From Haloterrigena alkaliphila (GTDB lineage Archaea > Halobacteriota > Halobacteria > Halobacteriales > Natrialbaceae): 64,000 bases of DNA. Shown here one piece after another: positions 1 to 9,078 of this stretch. The position numbers were made by a program, and so were the translations under genes. Location of the stretch: NCBI RefSeq assembly GCF_017352155.2, contig NZ_CP071462.1, positions 3,410,001 through 3,474,000 of the forward strand, given 5' to 3'. Below the pieces are notes generated by a model. It searched no databases. It worked only from the letters and a program-made list of their open reading frames with translations, and was not told the DNA's origin. Position 1 is the stretch's first letter; each line of letters starts with the position of its first letter.

Positions 1-1
1 C

Positions 2-388
2 GAGGAGAGCGGTGCCGACGTTCGCGTCGACGACCTCCCCCGCGTGAACGGCGACGACAACCAGTTGCGGCAACTGTTCCAGAACCTCCTGTCGAACGCG
101 ATCGAGTACAGCGGCGACGAGCCGCCGGTGATCCGTATCGGCGCCCAGCGACGGGGAGAGGGGTGGGAAATCTCGGTCCGCGACGAGGGAATCGGCATCG
201 AACCCGACGATCAGGAGCGCATCTTCGAGGTCTTCCAGCGCCTCCACAGTCGCGAGACCCACGACGGGACGGGCATCGGACTGGCGCTCTGCCAGCGCAT
301 CGTCGAGCGCCACGGCGGCGAGATCCGGGTCGAGAGCGAACCGGGGGCGGGAACGACGTTCTCGGCGACGCTTCCGACGGCCGAGTGA
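2..388 (+). CDS. Sensor histidine kinase, C-terminal ATPase part (5' end outside window)
   Basis: The reading frame is open from the window edge, so only the last 128 residues are present. They form a HATPase_c domain with the N box (QLFQNLLSNAIEYS), the G1 box (RDEGIGIEPDD), an F box (IFEVFQRL) and the G2 box (GTGIGLALCQRIVERHGG). This domain binds ATP and phosphorylates the dimerisation-domain histidine, which lies upstream of the window. Haloarchaeal kinases of this type often carry PAS or GAF sensors, but none can be seen here. No partner regulator is directly adjacent; the nearest receiver protein is on the other strand about 0.5 kb away and has an altered phosphosite. Confidence 0.93.
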   Translation, partial: EESGADVRVDDLPRVNGDDNQLRQLFQNLLSNAIEYSGDEPPVIRIGAQRRGEGWEISVRDEGIGIEPDDQERIFEVFQRLHSRETHDGTGIGLALCQRIVERHGGEIRVESEPGAGTTFSATLPTAE

Positions 389-528
389 ACGGTCGGCCCC
401 GTCGCTGTCGGCCTCGAGTTACGATACCGACCGCGAGCGTCGTGGAAGGGTTAACGTGGGGCGTTCCCGGAGACGTTCCGGATCGGTCTGTGAGTGAACG
501 GATCGGTGTCCGCGCGGCCAGTCAGCGA

Positions 529-756
529 TCAGTCGTCGGCACATGCGGCCGCTCGCCTCGAGCGCTCGCCGTAGTCGCTCGCCGGTCGGGCGGTGATCGT
601 CGTCCCGCACTCGGGACAGCGGGAGCGTTCACGGCCGCCGTCTCGCTCGAGGATCCAGTCGCCGTCGACCGAACTCTCGTGTCCGCAGTCGAAACAGATC
701 AGCACGGCCTTGCGGTCGGGAGGTTGGCTGGTGTCGGAGATGGGAGTAGTCATCAC
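529..756 (-). CDS. Small zinc-ribbon protein
   Basis: This 75-residue protein has two CxxC pairs, CFDCGHE near residue 22 and CPECGTT near residue 48. The spacing of about 25 residues is typical of a single zinc ribbon. Small proteins of this kind are abundant in haloarchaea and are mostly uncharacterised; a nucleic-acid or protein-binding role is possible but not shown. The C-terminal tail (RSRRAAACADD) is low in structure. It starts with two consecutive Met codons and has no operon partner. The opposite-strand frames here lack any family resemblance. Confidence 0.75.
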   Translation of the reverse strand: MMTTPISDTSQPPDRKAVLICFDCGHESSVDGDWILERDGGRERSRCPECGTTITARPASDYGERSRRAAACADD

Positions 757-924
757 CGTCGATAGGGATCGACCACCAAAAACGCTGTTGGCCCCGAACC
801 TCGTTATGACTGATTTCGACGATTTCGGGGGCCGAAATGCTCGTCTCCTGAGACCCGCCGACGGCTTCGCGTCACAGTACCCACCCGGCGGTCTCCCGCG
901 ACCGACGCGGACCGTCGAGACGCG

Positions 925-1380
925 TTACGTTTCCGACGGTTCGCGAACGATCGCGAACCAGAACTCCTCGATCTCGTGGACGAACTCGACGAAGTCCGTG
1001 GGTTCGACTGGCTTCCGAATGTAGCAGTCGGCCTCGAGGCCGTGGGAGCGAACGATCTCTTCACCCATCCGAGAACTCGTGAGCACGGCGACGGGAATGT
1101 CTGCGAGGACCGGTTCGTCGTTCAGTTCCGCGAGGACGTCCATCCCGCTCGTTCCGGAGAGCTGGGGCTCGAGCAGGATGATATCGGGCGGGGACTCGTC
1201 GGCGTACTCGCCGCGCTGGTGGAGGAAATCGAGGGCGGCGTCACCGTCGGGGACGGCGTGGACGACGTTCAGGAGCTTCGCGTCCCGAAAGGTTTCCGTG
1301 AAGAGCCGGGTATCTCCCGGATTCGGCTCGATCAAGAGGATATCGATCACATCCTCGGTACCGACGTTTCCGGTGGCCAT
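925..1380 (-). CDS. Stand-alone response regulator receiver protein, Glu at the phosphosite
   Basis: A 151-residue single receiver domain of the haloarchaeal Rcp1-like type (ILLIEPNPGD near the N-terminus, VLTSS and YIRKP later). Thr101 and Lys123 of the switch are kept. The position that should be the phosphoacceptor Asp (LLDxxLP in relatives) is Glu71 in the string IILLEPQLSG. The acidic pair that binds magnesium is reduced to Glu18-Pro19 instead of Glu-Asp. Family knowledge says Asp to Glu can imitate the phosphorylated state, so the protein may be constitutively active or phosphorylation-independent; this is inference. No output domain is present. Compare the canonical receiver at 60539. 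Confidence 0.88.
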   Translation of the reverse strand: MATGNVGTEDVIDILLIEPNPGDTRLFTETFRDAKLLNVVHAVPDGDAALDFLHQRGEYADESPPDIILLEPQLSGTSGMDVLAELNDEPVLADIPVAVLTSSRMGEEIVRSHGLEADCYIRKPVEPTDFVEFVHEIEEFWFAIVREPSET

Positions 1381-1606
1381 AGAGAATAGTTAGCCCGGGA
1401 CGATAAAACGATGCGGATGTCACGACTGAACAGTCATCAGTTCGGACGGGAGTCGAACGAGCGAATCCGATGGGCGGGGTTTCTCGGATCCGACGACGAT
1501 GCTCAGCCGAGCTCGCCACGGCAGCGACGGCGTCACTGTCTCTGACGGTCGTTCGCGGCATAATGCTTGGTTCACATTTAGACCGCCGGGCCGCGTACGA
1601 ACGGGC

Positions 1607-2002
1607 ATGAGTACTAGTAGCACGACCGAGAACCGTTCGCCACTGCCGGAACGGAGCGCCGGCTTGGCCGCCGCGCTCGGCGCCTGGATCCTCTGGTCGG
1701 GCGTCGTGCTCACCGGGTTCGGATGGATCATCATCAACAACGTCGTCGCCGGCGCGGCGATCGCGTTCTTCGCGGCCTACACGGCCGCGTGGCCGGACGG
1801 CTGGCGGCTTCCCGCCGTCGCCGCTCCCGCAATCGTCGCCCTTCTGGGCGTGTGGGTTATCGCCGCCCCGTTCGTTCTCGAGGTGACGACGGATCGAATG
1901 CTCTGGAGCAACGTGATCGCCGGCGCGCTCGTCGTGATCCTGGCGGTCGGCAGCCTCTACGGGAGTCTGCGACTGTCGCGATCGCGGACGGCCACCGCCT
2001 GA
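1607..2002 (+). CDS. SPW-repeat family membrane protein
   Basis: 131 residues with four hydrophobic segments arranged as two similar halves: LGAWILWSGVVL followed by NNVVAGAAIAF, and LGVWVIAAPFVL followed by SNVIAGALVVIL. This W-xx-SPF/APF plus NNV/NVIAG pattern is that of the SPW-repeat integral membrane proteins, whose function is unknown. I chose the ATG of MSTSSTTEN because it leaves a short polar leader before the first membrane segment. A longer in-frame start exists upstream, but that extension looks non-coding. Confidence 0.82.
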   Translation: MSTSSTTENRSPLPERSAGLAAALGAWILWSGVVLTGFGWIIINNVVAGAAIAFFAAYTAAWPDGWRLPAVAAPAIVALLGVWVIAAPFVLEVTTDRMLWSNVIAGALVVILAVGSLYGSLRLSRSRTATA

Positions 2003-2121
2003 GACGGGACTCCCCGATCGGAGCCGAATCGATTCCCCCGTACCGTCAGATATCGATCGATTCGGGCCGGTGAGACGGTTCCGTGGATACCTATATCTCC
2101 GTCGGTCGCCTACCGGTACTG

Positions 2122-2427
2122 ATGACTCCGCGAACCCCATCCCCATCACGAATCGACGACCGCGGACGCGACGCTCGTCCGGTGCGGACCGCACTCGAGG
2201 CGACGAACGCGCGCGTCGCGCGCTCTGAGGCCCGCCTCCTGACCGTGACCGAGCGACTGGACCGGGCCGAGTCCCGCCTCCAGCTCCTGGACAACACGCT
2301 CCACGGGATCGCCCGCACGACGGGCGTTTCGATCGGGTGTCCCTGCGACCGCTGCGAGCGAAGCTACCTCCTCGTCGAGAACGGCATGATGACCTGTCCG
2401 GTCTGCGGGTTCCAGCAGTCGTTCTGA
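2122..2427 (+). CDS. Coiled-coil zinc-ribbon protein, hypothetical
   Basis: 101 residues. The middle (about residues 25-65, ATNARVARSEARLLTVTERL onward) shows heptad-like hydrophobic spacing that predicts a coiled coil. The C-terminus holds two cysteine clusters, CPCDRC and CPVCGF, about 20 residues apart, consistent with one zinc site. The last residues are FQQSF. I recognise no named family. The start chosen is the ATG of MTPRTPSP; a GTG 39 bases upstream is also in frame. It probably acts as a small DNA- or protein-binding accessory factor, but this is only inferred from the zinc and coiled-coil features. Confidence 0.7.
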   Translation: MTPRTPSPSRIDDRGRDARPVRTALEATNARVARSEARLLTVTERLDRAESRLQLLDNTLHGIARTTGVSIGCPCDRCERSYLLVENGMMTCPVCGFQQSF

Positions 2428-2907
2428 TCGCTCCGGCGTCCCCAACGGACTCGAGTCGGGCCAAACGCCTCGTTCGACGGCTGGCCCGGCCGATCAGGAC
2501 CGCGCCGATTTGGACCGCGCCGGAGGTTCGTCGCCGTCGCGCAGTATCGATCTGGGATCGGCGTTCGAAGAACCGCCGGTAGCGGGTTCGAGCGGCCTCG
2601 TGGAACGAACGCGACGCTCGGTGTTCGATCGACAGGTCGGACGGCGGGAAAACGCAGCGCAGTCGACCTGTATTCCCTGTCGACCAAGTTCGAGCCCTTG
2701 GTCATATGAATCTTTGACGATGATCTTATTATAGTTTTTCGGTGGTTTCAGAAACTGAATCCGTCGTCACGACCCTCTACCCCTGTTTATTCCGTACGAG
2801 AGATCGAAGCAAGGGAGTGTACGTATTTCCGAACAGTCACGGGAAATGGATGGCGGGAAAGGCTACCGGAAACCCAACGGGTCTATACGTCACTGTGGTG
2901 GCATCGG
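2428..2907. other. Intergenic region, no gene seen
   Basis: 480 bases without a convincing gene. Frames here give arginine- and serine-rich translations with no family resemblance. The GC content drops around 2700-2740 (TCTTATTATAGTTTTTC), which may be a promoter-like or transfer-associated patch. The final 170 bases probably hold the promoter of the Bat-like regulator that follows. Confidence 0.5.
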
Positions 2908-3600
2908 ATGATGACCACAGTCGTCGAACTCGAGATTCCGGCCGATCGTCTCGGTGCCGACCGGACGTTCGATCGGGTTCCGACGTTCGAGTGCCAGATC
3001 GACGGACTCATCGGCGATTCGCCCCCGCTCGTCTGGGTCGCCGGTCCCGATCGGCAATCCGTCCGCGAGGCGCTGGAAGCGGACCCGTCGGTGGACGTGA
3101 TTGCGAGTTTAGCCGACGAACAGGAACCCGTCGGATCGGGTGACGACCTCGAGGGAGACCGCTGGCTGTTCCGTCTCGACTTCGGAGCGGACTTCAAACT
3201 CTTCGAGCGGATCGTCGCGGAAAACGACGGGGCGATCCTCTCGGTTCGAGCCGAAGCCAGCACGTGGTCGGTGAAGATGCTCTTCCACGAGCGGACGTCG
3301 CTCTCGACGTGTCACTCGCTGTTCGAGCAGTACGACTTCCAGGTCCAGGTCACCCGGCTGGCGGGGATCGACGACCTCACGAGCGCGCGAACGCCGCTGA
3401 CCCAGACCCAGTACGAGACGATCTGCAAAGCCCACGAACTGGGGTACTTCGACGTCCCGCGGGAGATCACGCTCAAGGAACTCGCCGCGGAACTCGACGT
3501 CTCCCACCAGGCCCTGTCGGAGCGTCTCCGTCGCAGTCACGCCGCGCTGGTCAGTGCGGAGTTGACCGGCGGGATGATGCCGACCGCGATCGATCCGTGA
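2908..3600 (+). CDS. Bat-like HTH-10 transcriptional regulator
   Basis: 230 residues. The C-terminal third (about 165-220) is a Bat-type HTH_10 domain: LTQTQYETICKAHELGYFDV, then ITLKELAAELDVSHQALSERLRRSHAALV, the classical signature of this haloarchaeal regulator family. The N-terminal part (about 1-155) is an alpha/beta sensor-like region common to Bat relatives without PAS or GAF domains. It is expected to bind DNA near promoters, and its ligand is unknown. Two Met codons in tandem open the gene, so the start is uncertain by one codon. It is monocistronic with intergenic gaps on both sides. Confidence 0.88.
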   Translation: MMTTVVELEIPADRLGADRTFDRVPTFECQIDGLIGDSPPLVWVAGPDRQSVREALEADPSVDVIASLADEQEPVGSGDDLEGDRWLFRLDFGADFKLFERIVAENDGAILSVRAEASTWSVKMLFHERTSLSTCHSLFEQYDFQVQVTRLAGIDDLTSARTPLTQTQYETICKAHELGYFDVPREITLKELAAELDVSHQALSERLRRSHAALVSAELTGGMMPTAIDP

Positions 3601-4061
3601 CCGGCGACGCCCGTTCTCCGAACGCGAGTTCGCGACGTAGCTGACAGAGCGCCAATTTTCGCGTCGTCCGCGAGCAAGTAATCGTAATAATATCAAATAT
3701 TTCAACTAATATAATTCGAACGTGCAGCTATTCCCGATAAAACGTCGTATCTTCCTCGAGAGATAGTTTTATTATTGGACGTGAACAAACTCTTCTCGTC
3801 GGCGACACGCCGACCCCGCGACACGCGACCGAGTGGACACGACGCGCCGGTGGATCACTCGTGCTCAATCACGACGGTCACTCGTGGCTGTGTGACTGTC
3901 TTTCGAACCGTCGACCGGGCCGTCACGGCTGTGGTTCACGGCCCGACTCTCGTTTTCGAAGGCGCTGCCGACTCGATTCGGACCGATCTGCGAGGCCACC
4001 CGTCTCGCCGACGGAACGACCAAGATACTTAACCGTCCCCTCGGTTGTTGTGGTATCGACG
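3601..4061. other. Intergenic region with AT-rich stretch
   Basis: 461 bases without a supported gene. Bases 3675-3775 are strongly AT-rich (TAATCGTAATAATATCAAAT and following), unlike the surroundings. An 85-codon frame starting at 3775 has no family resemblance and poor composition, so I do not call it. Around 4022-4034 lies AAGATACTTAACC, which sits about 30 bases before the next start and is a plausible TATA element. Confidence 0.45.
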
Positions 4062-4634
4062 ATGAGCAACACCGCGCCACCAACTGGGCAGTCGGACGAC
4101 CGGCCCGAATCCGGGGGGATATCGGGGGACGACGAGCGCGGCGAACTCGACCCCGACGATATCTATCACCTCCTGCAAACCAGTCGCCGCCGCCACGTCC
4201 TCCGGTACCTCCGGGGGGCCGACGACCCGGTCACGTTACGCGAGGTCGCCGAACGGATCGCCGCCTGGGAACACGACACGACCGTCGAGAACCTGTCCTC
4301 GAGTCAGCGCCAGCGGGTCTACATCTCGCTGTACCAGTCACACCTCCCCAAACTCGACACGCGTGGCATCATCCACTACGACAAGGATCGAGGCACGATC
4401 GAATCGACCCCGCTCGCCGCCCAGTTCGATCCGTACCTGTCGGGGCTCGAGGGGGCGTCGACGGATCCATGGCCCTACCGGTACGCGGGCGCAGTCGCGT
4501 GCTGTGGCCTGTTTCTCGCGGCGATCGCGGCGGGTCTTCTGCCGGTTCCGTGGGCCGCCGCAGCGACGCTGGTCGTGCTGGCCGTCGCCGTCGTGGCGGG
4601 CTGGCACGCGTATTCGGTACTCGGCGAGGGATAG
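4062..4634 (+). CDS. DUF7344 winged-helix protein with C-terminal membrane anchor
   Basis: 190 residues. After an acidic leader, residues about 30-115 form the DUF7344 winged helix (IYHLLQTSRRRHVLRYLRG, then QRVYISLYQSHLPKLDTRGI and IHYDKDRGTI). This fold is common in haloarchaeal putative regulators. Residues about 140-185 hold two hydrophobic segments, so the protein is likely a membrane-tethered DNA-binding regulator. The chosen ATG lies about 30 bases behind a TATA-like element, which agrees with a short-leader transcript. Three more DUF7344-type genes occur in this window (6347, 17262, 18899). Confidence 0.85.
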   Translation: MSNTAPPTGQSDDRPESGGISGDDERGELDPDDIYHLLQTSRRRHVLRYLRGADDPVTLREVAERIAAWEHDTTVENLSSSQRQRVYISLYQSHLPKLDTRGIIHYDKDRGTIESTPLAAQFDPYLSGLEGASTDPWPYRYAGAVACCGLFLAAIAAGLLPVPWAAAATLVVLAVAVVAGWHAYSVLGEG

Positions 4635-4694
4635 CGTATTCGGTACTCGGCGGGCGAGAGGACTGCGGAGAACGCGGCGACGAGGCGACGACCG

Positions 4695-5156
4695 TCAGTC
4701 GGCGCGGGAAAGCGACGTCGCCGCGTTCGAATCGGGGGTGGTCTCGGTCTCGGTCTCGAGGACGCGGTGGGCGTAGAAGACGACTGAGAAGTCCTGCGGG
4801 CTCGGAATCGAGCAGGCGAGCCAGCCGACCGCGAACGCCGTCGCGACCGGCGACCCCGCCGGGAGCACACCGCCGGCCCCGAGCGCGAAGACCGGGACCG
4901 CGAGGAGTGCTGGCGCGAGCGCCGCGACGCGCAGGGAGTGCGTCGACTCTCGGCCGGTCGGTTGCGGTTCCACGACCGCCCACGGGCAACTCGCCAGGAG
5001 AGCGACGCCCTCGGTTTGGCCCGGGAAGTAGGTAACGGTGTGTTCGATGCCGAACAGTCGGAGGGCGGCGGCGTGGGCCGACTCGTGGGCGACCAGTCCG
5101 ACGACTACCGCGAGGAGGAGGACGGGGCCGGCGACGAGCAGGTCCGTTCCGATCAT
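4695..5156 (-). CDS. M50/site-2-protease-like membrane metallopeptidase, short
   Basis: 153 residues with hydrophobic segments. The first membrane helix carries the zinc-binding HExxH motif as His24-Glu25-Ser-Ala-His28 (VAHESAHAAALRLFG). A later segment (SIPSPQDFSVV) supplies a possible third acidic ligand, as in other intramembrane metallopeptidases. The Met start just before TDLLVAGPVLLL puts the motif at the usual N-terminal position; longer frames upstream give only a repetitive arginine-rich leader. It would cleave membrane-associated substrates, but no partner gene is evident. The last residues (ETETETTPDSNAATSLSRAD) are a polar tail. Confidence 0.78.
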   Translation of the reverse strand: MIGTDLLVAGPVLLLAVVVGLVAHESAHAAALRLFGIEHTVTYFPGQTEGVALLASCPWAVVEPQPTGRESTHSLRVAALAPALLAVPVFALGAGGVLPAGSPVATAFAVGWLACSIPSPQDFSVVFYAHRVLETETETTPDSNAATSLSRAD

Positions 5157-5519
5157 GGAAACGCGAGATGTGGATCGATGGGGACCATCTCGCACTCGAA
5201 TCGAGGAACTCCCCGGCGAAGTCCACCCGCCTGTACCAGTTGTCTCCTTAAGTAGCCGCGCGACCGGAGCGACGGCGCTCGCGCGGTTCTCGGTCGCGGT
5301 CGGTCGCTCGTAGTCCGTCGCTTGAGGGCGCTCGCGGTCCGTCAATAGCGGACGGTCGCGGTCGGTCGTGTGATCCGTTCGACCAGGCAGAGGACTCCCG
5401 TTACCGGACGAATCCGTTCCCGGCTCCAAATCGATGTTTCATAGCCTGTCAGCGCATTCGAGCGGCGAATCGATCCGATCAGCCAAGAGGTTAAGTATTG
5501 TGGAGTGGTATCGAACAGC
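5157..5519. other. Intergenic region with short direct repeats
   Basis: 363 bases with no gene seen. It contains the same 16 bases, CGGTCGCGGTCGGTCG, at 5291-5306 and 5353-5368, inside a tract made mostly of GGTCG/GGTCC-like words. The AT-richer end (about 5490-5515, GAGGTTAAGTATTGTGGAG) should contain the promoter of the acetyltransferase gene that follows. Confidence 0.55.
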
Positions 5520-6251
5520 ATGAAATCCAGTCAACCGCTCGAGTTCGGTCACGACGACCGGAAACTGATCTACGAGTACGTCGAACGCCACGGCGCGGTC
5601 GATCCGGAGGAGGCGCGACGAGAGCTAGACGTCGATCCGAGCGGCCTCCGCCACCACGTCGCGATCCTGAAACGCGACGGACGGCTCGAGGAAACCGACG
5701 GGAAACTCCGGGTGACGATCGACGCCGGCGCGGAGGAGGAGTACGTCGCCGACGACCTCGAGTTCCACGTCCGGCCGGCCAGGCAGGAGGATCTCTCGGG
5801 CGTCGTCGGGGCGATCCGACAGGTCGCCGCGGAGAAGACGTACATCGAGGCCGAGAGCGTGGCCGACGAGATCGACCACGAAGAGGCTCTGCTCCGGCAC
5901 AACGAACTCGAGTCCCGGATGTTCTTCGTCGCGACCGTCGAGGACGAGGTCGTCGGCTGGGTGCACATCCACGCCCCGGAACTCGAAAAGCTGTCTCACA
6001 CCGCCGAACTCACCGTCGGCGTCCTCGACGAGTACCAGGGTCACGGCCTCGGGTCGCACCTCCTCTCGCGTGGCCTCGAGTGGGCCGGATCCAACGGCTA
6101 CGAACGGGTCTACCAGAGCGTCCCCTCGAGCAACGAGGACGCCATCGCCTTCCTCGAGGCCCACGACTGGGAGACCGAGGCGGTCCGCGAGGATCACTAC
6201 AAACTGAACGGCCACTACGTCGACGAGGTGATGATGGCCATCGAGCTCTGA
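5520..6251 (+). CDS. HTH-GNAT fusion: winged-helix plus N-acetyltransferase
   Basis: 243 residues. Residues about 8-60 resemble a winged helix (DRKLIYEYVERHGAVDPEEA, then SGLRHHVAILKRDGRLEE). Residues about 80-243 form a GNAT fold with the acetyl-CoA-binding signature in VLDEYQGHGLGSHLLSRGLEWA and the C-terminal strand near VYQSVPSSNEDAIAFLEAHD. A DNA-binding head on an acetyltransferase suggests a regulator responding to, or modifying, a small molecule or protein; the substrate is unknown. The ATG is followed directly by KSSQPLEFG. It stands alone between intergenic gaps. Confidence 0.87.
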   Translation: MKSSQPLEFGHDDRKLIYEYVERHGAVDPEEARRELDVDPSGLRHHVAILKRDGRLEETDGKLRVTIDAGAEEEYVADDLEFHVRPARQEDLSGVVGAIRQVAAEKTYIEAESVADEIDHEEALLRHNELESRMFFVATVEDEVVGWVHIHAPELEKLSHTAELTVGVLDEYQGHGLGSHLLSRGLEWAGSNGYERVYQSVPSSNEDAIAFLEAHDWETEAVREDHYKLNGHYVDEVMMAIEL

Positions 6252-6346
6252 AGCCGCTGGCCGTCGAATCCTGAGCCGATAGCTGCCCATTATCGAACGC
6301 TGAGCCGACAGTTCGTTTTATGTGATAGTCTCTGGAACGGAGAGAC

Positions 6347-7540
6347 ATGCGTTTCGCTACCCCCACGAGAAACGAGTGGGAGGGATGGGGGGACTCGACC
6401 GCCGTGATCGTCGCGATGGGCCTCGCGCTCGCGGTCGCCGGAACCGTCCGAACGCTCGGCACGCCGGTCTCGCACCCGGTAGTCGCGTTCGAACTGTTCG
6501 TCTCGTTGCTCGTCCCGACGGGACTGGCTACCGGCGGTTACTGGTTGGCCAGTTGCAACGTCTCACCGGACGTCCGCTGGCGAGCGGCGACCCGGGTCTC
6601 GATCGGCATCGTCGCCGCCTGCGCGCTCGGCGTCTGGCTGGTCGGCTACGTCGCCCTCGAGGGCGGCGCGATTCGCGACCCCCTGTCGCTCGTCACGACC
6701 CTCGCGGCGGTCGGCGGTGCGACCGGCTTCCTCACCGCCGTTCGGGAACCGCAGGGAGTCGCGCCGGTTGAATCGATCGACTCGAGTGACTCGAGCGATG
6801 AGACCGACGAGGACGGGACCGAAGCGCCGGCCGCGACTACGACACCCACCGCAACTACCGTGTCGACCGTGACCGGGACGTCGGCACCGGCTGGTAACGA
6901 GTCGGAATCGACGCTCGAGCGACCGACGGCGGCCGCCGCCGGGACGACCACGGCCGACGAGACGGCCGCCGACACGACGGCGAGTGACGCGTCGGCGACG
7001 ACCCACGCACCGGCCATCACCGACGCACCGACGACCACTGACGCGTCGGCGACGACCGAGACGCCGTCTCCCTCGGGCGTCTCGCCCGACGCTGACGTCT
7101 GGGCTGGTACCGACGATCCCGCGCACCCGCTGGATCCGGCCGCACGCCTCGAGTCCGGTGCCACTGACGCGTCACCGCGGTCGATTCCGGAACCGGGGGT
7201 CGACGCCGTCGCGGCCGTCCCGTCGACGGCGGAGACGGTCCTCGAGGTGCTCCGGCGGGAGCGCGCCCGAATCGCCCTCGCGATCCTCTACCACGAGTGG
7301 GACGAGGAACCGCGGCCGGTCGACGAGCTCGCCCGCGCCGTCTCGTATCACACGGACGCCGACCCCGACACCGTCGCCGTCGGCCTTCGTCACTCGATCC
7401 TCCCGGAACTGCGGGAGATCCGGGCCGTCGACTGGGATTCCGCCGCGGATCGCGTGTCGGCGTCGGAACACGCCGTCTTCGAGGAAGGCGTTCGTGAGGC
7501 GTCGGTGCTGCTCGAGTCGTTCGAGCCGGGGACGAGATAG
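6347..7540 (+). CDS. Membrane protein with Thr/Ala-rich linker and C-terminal DUF7344-like winged helix
   Basis: 397 residues in three parts. Residues about 17-130 hold four hydrophobic segments (ending at VTTLAAVGGATGFLTAV). Residues about 140-270 are a low-complexity acidic, threonine- and alanine-rich linker with degenerate repeats such as ITDAPTTTDASATTE. Residues about 290-395 look like a diverged DUF7344 winged helix (VLEVLRRERARIALAILYHE, then AVGLRHSILPELREIRAVDW). The whole resembles a membrane-anchored transcription regulator on a long flexible tether. Neither a ligand domain nor a partner is visible. Confidence 0.78.
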   Translation: MRFATPTRNEWEGWGDSTAVIVAMGLALAVAGTVRTLGTPVSHPVVAFELFVSLLVPTGLATGGYWLASCNVSPDVRWRAATRVSIGIVAACALGVWLVGYVALEGGAIRDPLSLVTTLAAVGGATGFLTAVREPQGVAPVESIDSSDSSDETDEDGTEAPAATTTPTATTVSTVTGTSAPAGNESESTLERPTAAAAGTTTADETAADTTASDASATTHAPAITDAPTTTDASATTETPSPSGVSPDADVWAGTDDPAHPLDPAARLESGATDASPRSIPEPGVDAVAAVPSTAETVLEVLRRERARIALAILYHEWDEEPRPVDELARAVSYHTDADPDTVAVGLRHSILPELREIRAVDWDSAADRVSASEHAVFEEGVREASVLLESFEPGTR

Positions 7541-7640
7541 CGCCGGCGGCGAACGGGCCGTCGATTTCCGCCCGTCTCACGTCGCTGCGAGCACTCCCCG
7601 AATCGAAAGGTAGTTTTCCCGGACCCTGCTACGCTGAGCC

Positions 7641-8819
7641 ATGCTTTCGATCGCGCTTGCCGGAAAGCCCAACGCCGGCAAGTCCACGTTCTACACCGCG
7701 GCGACGATGGCCGAGGTCGACGTCGCCAACTACCCGTTCACGACGATCGACGCCAATCGGGGCGTGAGCTACGTCCGGACCGAGTGTCCCTGCCTCGAGC
7801 GCGAGGAGCGCTGTACCGCCGACGACTGCGAGGGCGGCAAGCGCTACGTCCCGATCGAACTCATCGACGTCGCGGGGCTGGTGCCGGGCGCCCACGAGGG
7901 GAAGGGGCTGGGCAACCAGTTCCTCGACGAACTCACCAACGCGGACGTGATCGTCAACGTGATCGACGCCTCCGGCGGGACCAACGAGAAGGGCGAACCC
8001 GTCGACATCGGCGCTCACGACCCGCTCGAGGACATCGACTTCGTCGAGGAGGAGATGGACCTCTGGCTGGCGGGCATCGTCGAGAACAACTGGGAGTCCG
8101 TGGAGCGCAAGTCCCGCTCGCCCGACTTTGACATCGACGACGTGCTGTCGGACATGCTCTCGGGCTTCGGCGCCTCGCCGAAACAGATCGCGACCGTCCT
8201 GCGCGAACTGGACTACCCCGAGGACCCCATCCAGTGGGAGGACGACCACCGCGAGGAACTCGCGCGGCTGGTCCGGGAGCGCACCAAACCGATCGTCGTC
8301 GCCGCGAACAAGATCGACGTCGCGCCCGAGGAGAACGTCGAGAAGCTACTCGACCTCGACAAGCCCGTGATCCCGACCACTGCGGAGGGCGAACTTGCAC
8401 TGCGACGGGCCGCAGACAACGGGTTGGTCGACTATGATCCCGGCGACGAGCACCTCGAGATCGGCGACGACGTCAGCGACGCCCAGCGCGAGGCGCTCGA
8501 GGACCTCGGCGAAACGATGGCCGAGCACGGCGGCACCGGCGTCCAGAGCGCGCTGAACTACGCCGTCTACGACCTGCTCGAGCACCTCACCGCCTACCCC
8601 GTCGAGGACGCCGCGAAGTGGTCCGACGGCAGCGGCAACGTGCTGCCCGACGCCTTCCTGCTGCCCGACGGCTCGACGCCGGTCGATCTGGCCTACGCCG
8701 TCCACTCCGACATCGGCGACGGCTACCTCCACGCCGTCGACGCTAAATCGAGTCGGGAGATCGGCGAGGAGTACGAACTCGAGGAGGGCGACGTGATCAA
8801 GATCGTCAGCACGAACTGA
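7641..8819 (+). CDS. ychF: YchF/OLA1-type nucleotide-binding protein
   Basis: 392 residues, the usual length. The P-loop is GKPNAGKST at residues 7-15, switch II is [16 protein letters not shown], and the base-recognition motif is [10 protein letters not shown]. The C-terminal TGS-type domain ends in [20 protein letters not shown]. Members bind ATP or GTP and associate with ribosomes, with roles in stress and translation fidelity. The archaeal form has the cysteine insert [15 protein letters not shown] after the P-loop, a possible metal site. It has its own promoter and no operon partner. Confidence 0.95.
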   Translation: MLSIALAGKPNAGKSTFYTAATMAEVDVANYPFTTIDANRGVSYVRTECPCLEREERCTADDCEGGKRYVPIELIDVAGLVPGAHEGKGLGNQFLDELTNADVIVNVIDASGGTNEKGEPVDIGAHDPLEDIDFVEEEMDLWLAGIVENNWESVERKSRSPDFDIDDVLSDMLSGFGASPKQIATVLRELDYPEDPIQWEDDHREELARLVRERTKPIVVAANKIDVAPEENVEKLLDLDKPVIPTTAEGELALRRAADNGLVDYDPGDEHLEIGDDVSDAQREALEDLGETMAEHGGTGVQSALNYAVYDLLEHLTAYPVEDAAKWSDGSGNVLPDAFLLPDGSTPVDLAYAVHSDIGDGYLHAVDAKSSREIGEEYELEEGDVIKIVSTN

Positions 8820-9078
8820 TACTAATACAACGAAGAAGATTTGCGTTTTAGTTGGGAGCGCCGATCAGTACAGGGGAAGGAGGTACCGCGAAGGGATAAT
8901 AATCTATCCGCCTATTATCAGTTATGTATATAAAATACAATGGATGAGTTCAGCACGAGACTCTCGTTTATTTTCCCCAGAATCAAGGCCCTATTCTATT
9001 CCCTAATACTAATATTAAAATAATAACATATAATTCTGACAATAATCATATATGAGTGGCTCTCCTATTTAGGCTGTA
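8820..9078. other. AT-rich intergenic region before the cupin gene
   Basis: About 260 bases far richer in A and T than the rest (runs such as AATATTAAAATAATAACATA). It holds no gene. The contrast begins directly after ychF and continues into the cupin gene, which suggests that the 8.8-10.1 kb segment was acquired separately. Confidence 0.6.
9046..9055 (+). promoter_or_regulatory. TATA element of the cupin gene
   Basis: TCATATATGA, a perfect 10-base palindrome, lies 24-33 bases before the cupin ATG. This is the expected distance for an archaeal TATA box of a transcript with a very short leader. Assignment is by position and composition only. Confidence 0.5.

Noticed and set aside
3775-4032. 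An 85-codon gene ahead of the DUF7344 gene
   Set aside because: The translation has no family resemblance and poor hydrophobic content, and it overlaps the likely promoter of the DUF7344 gene.
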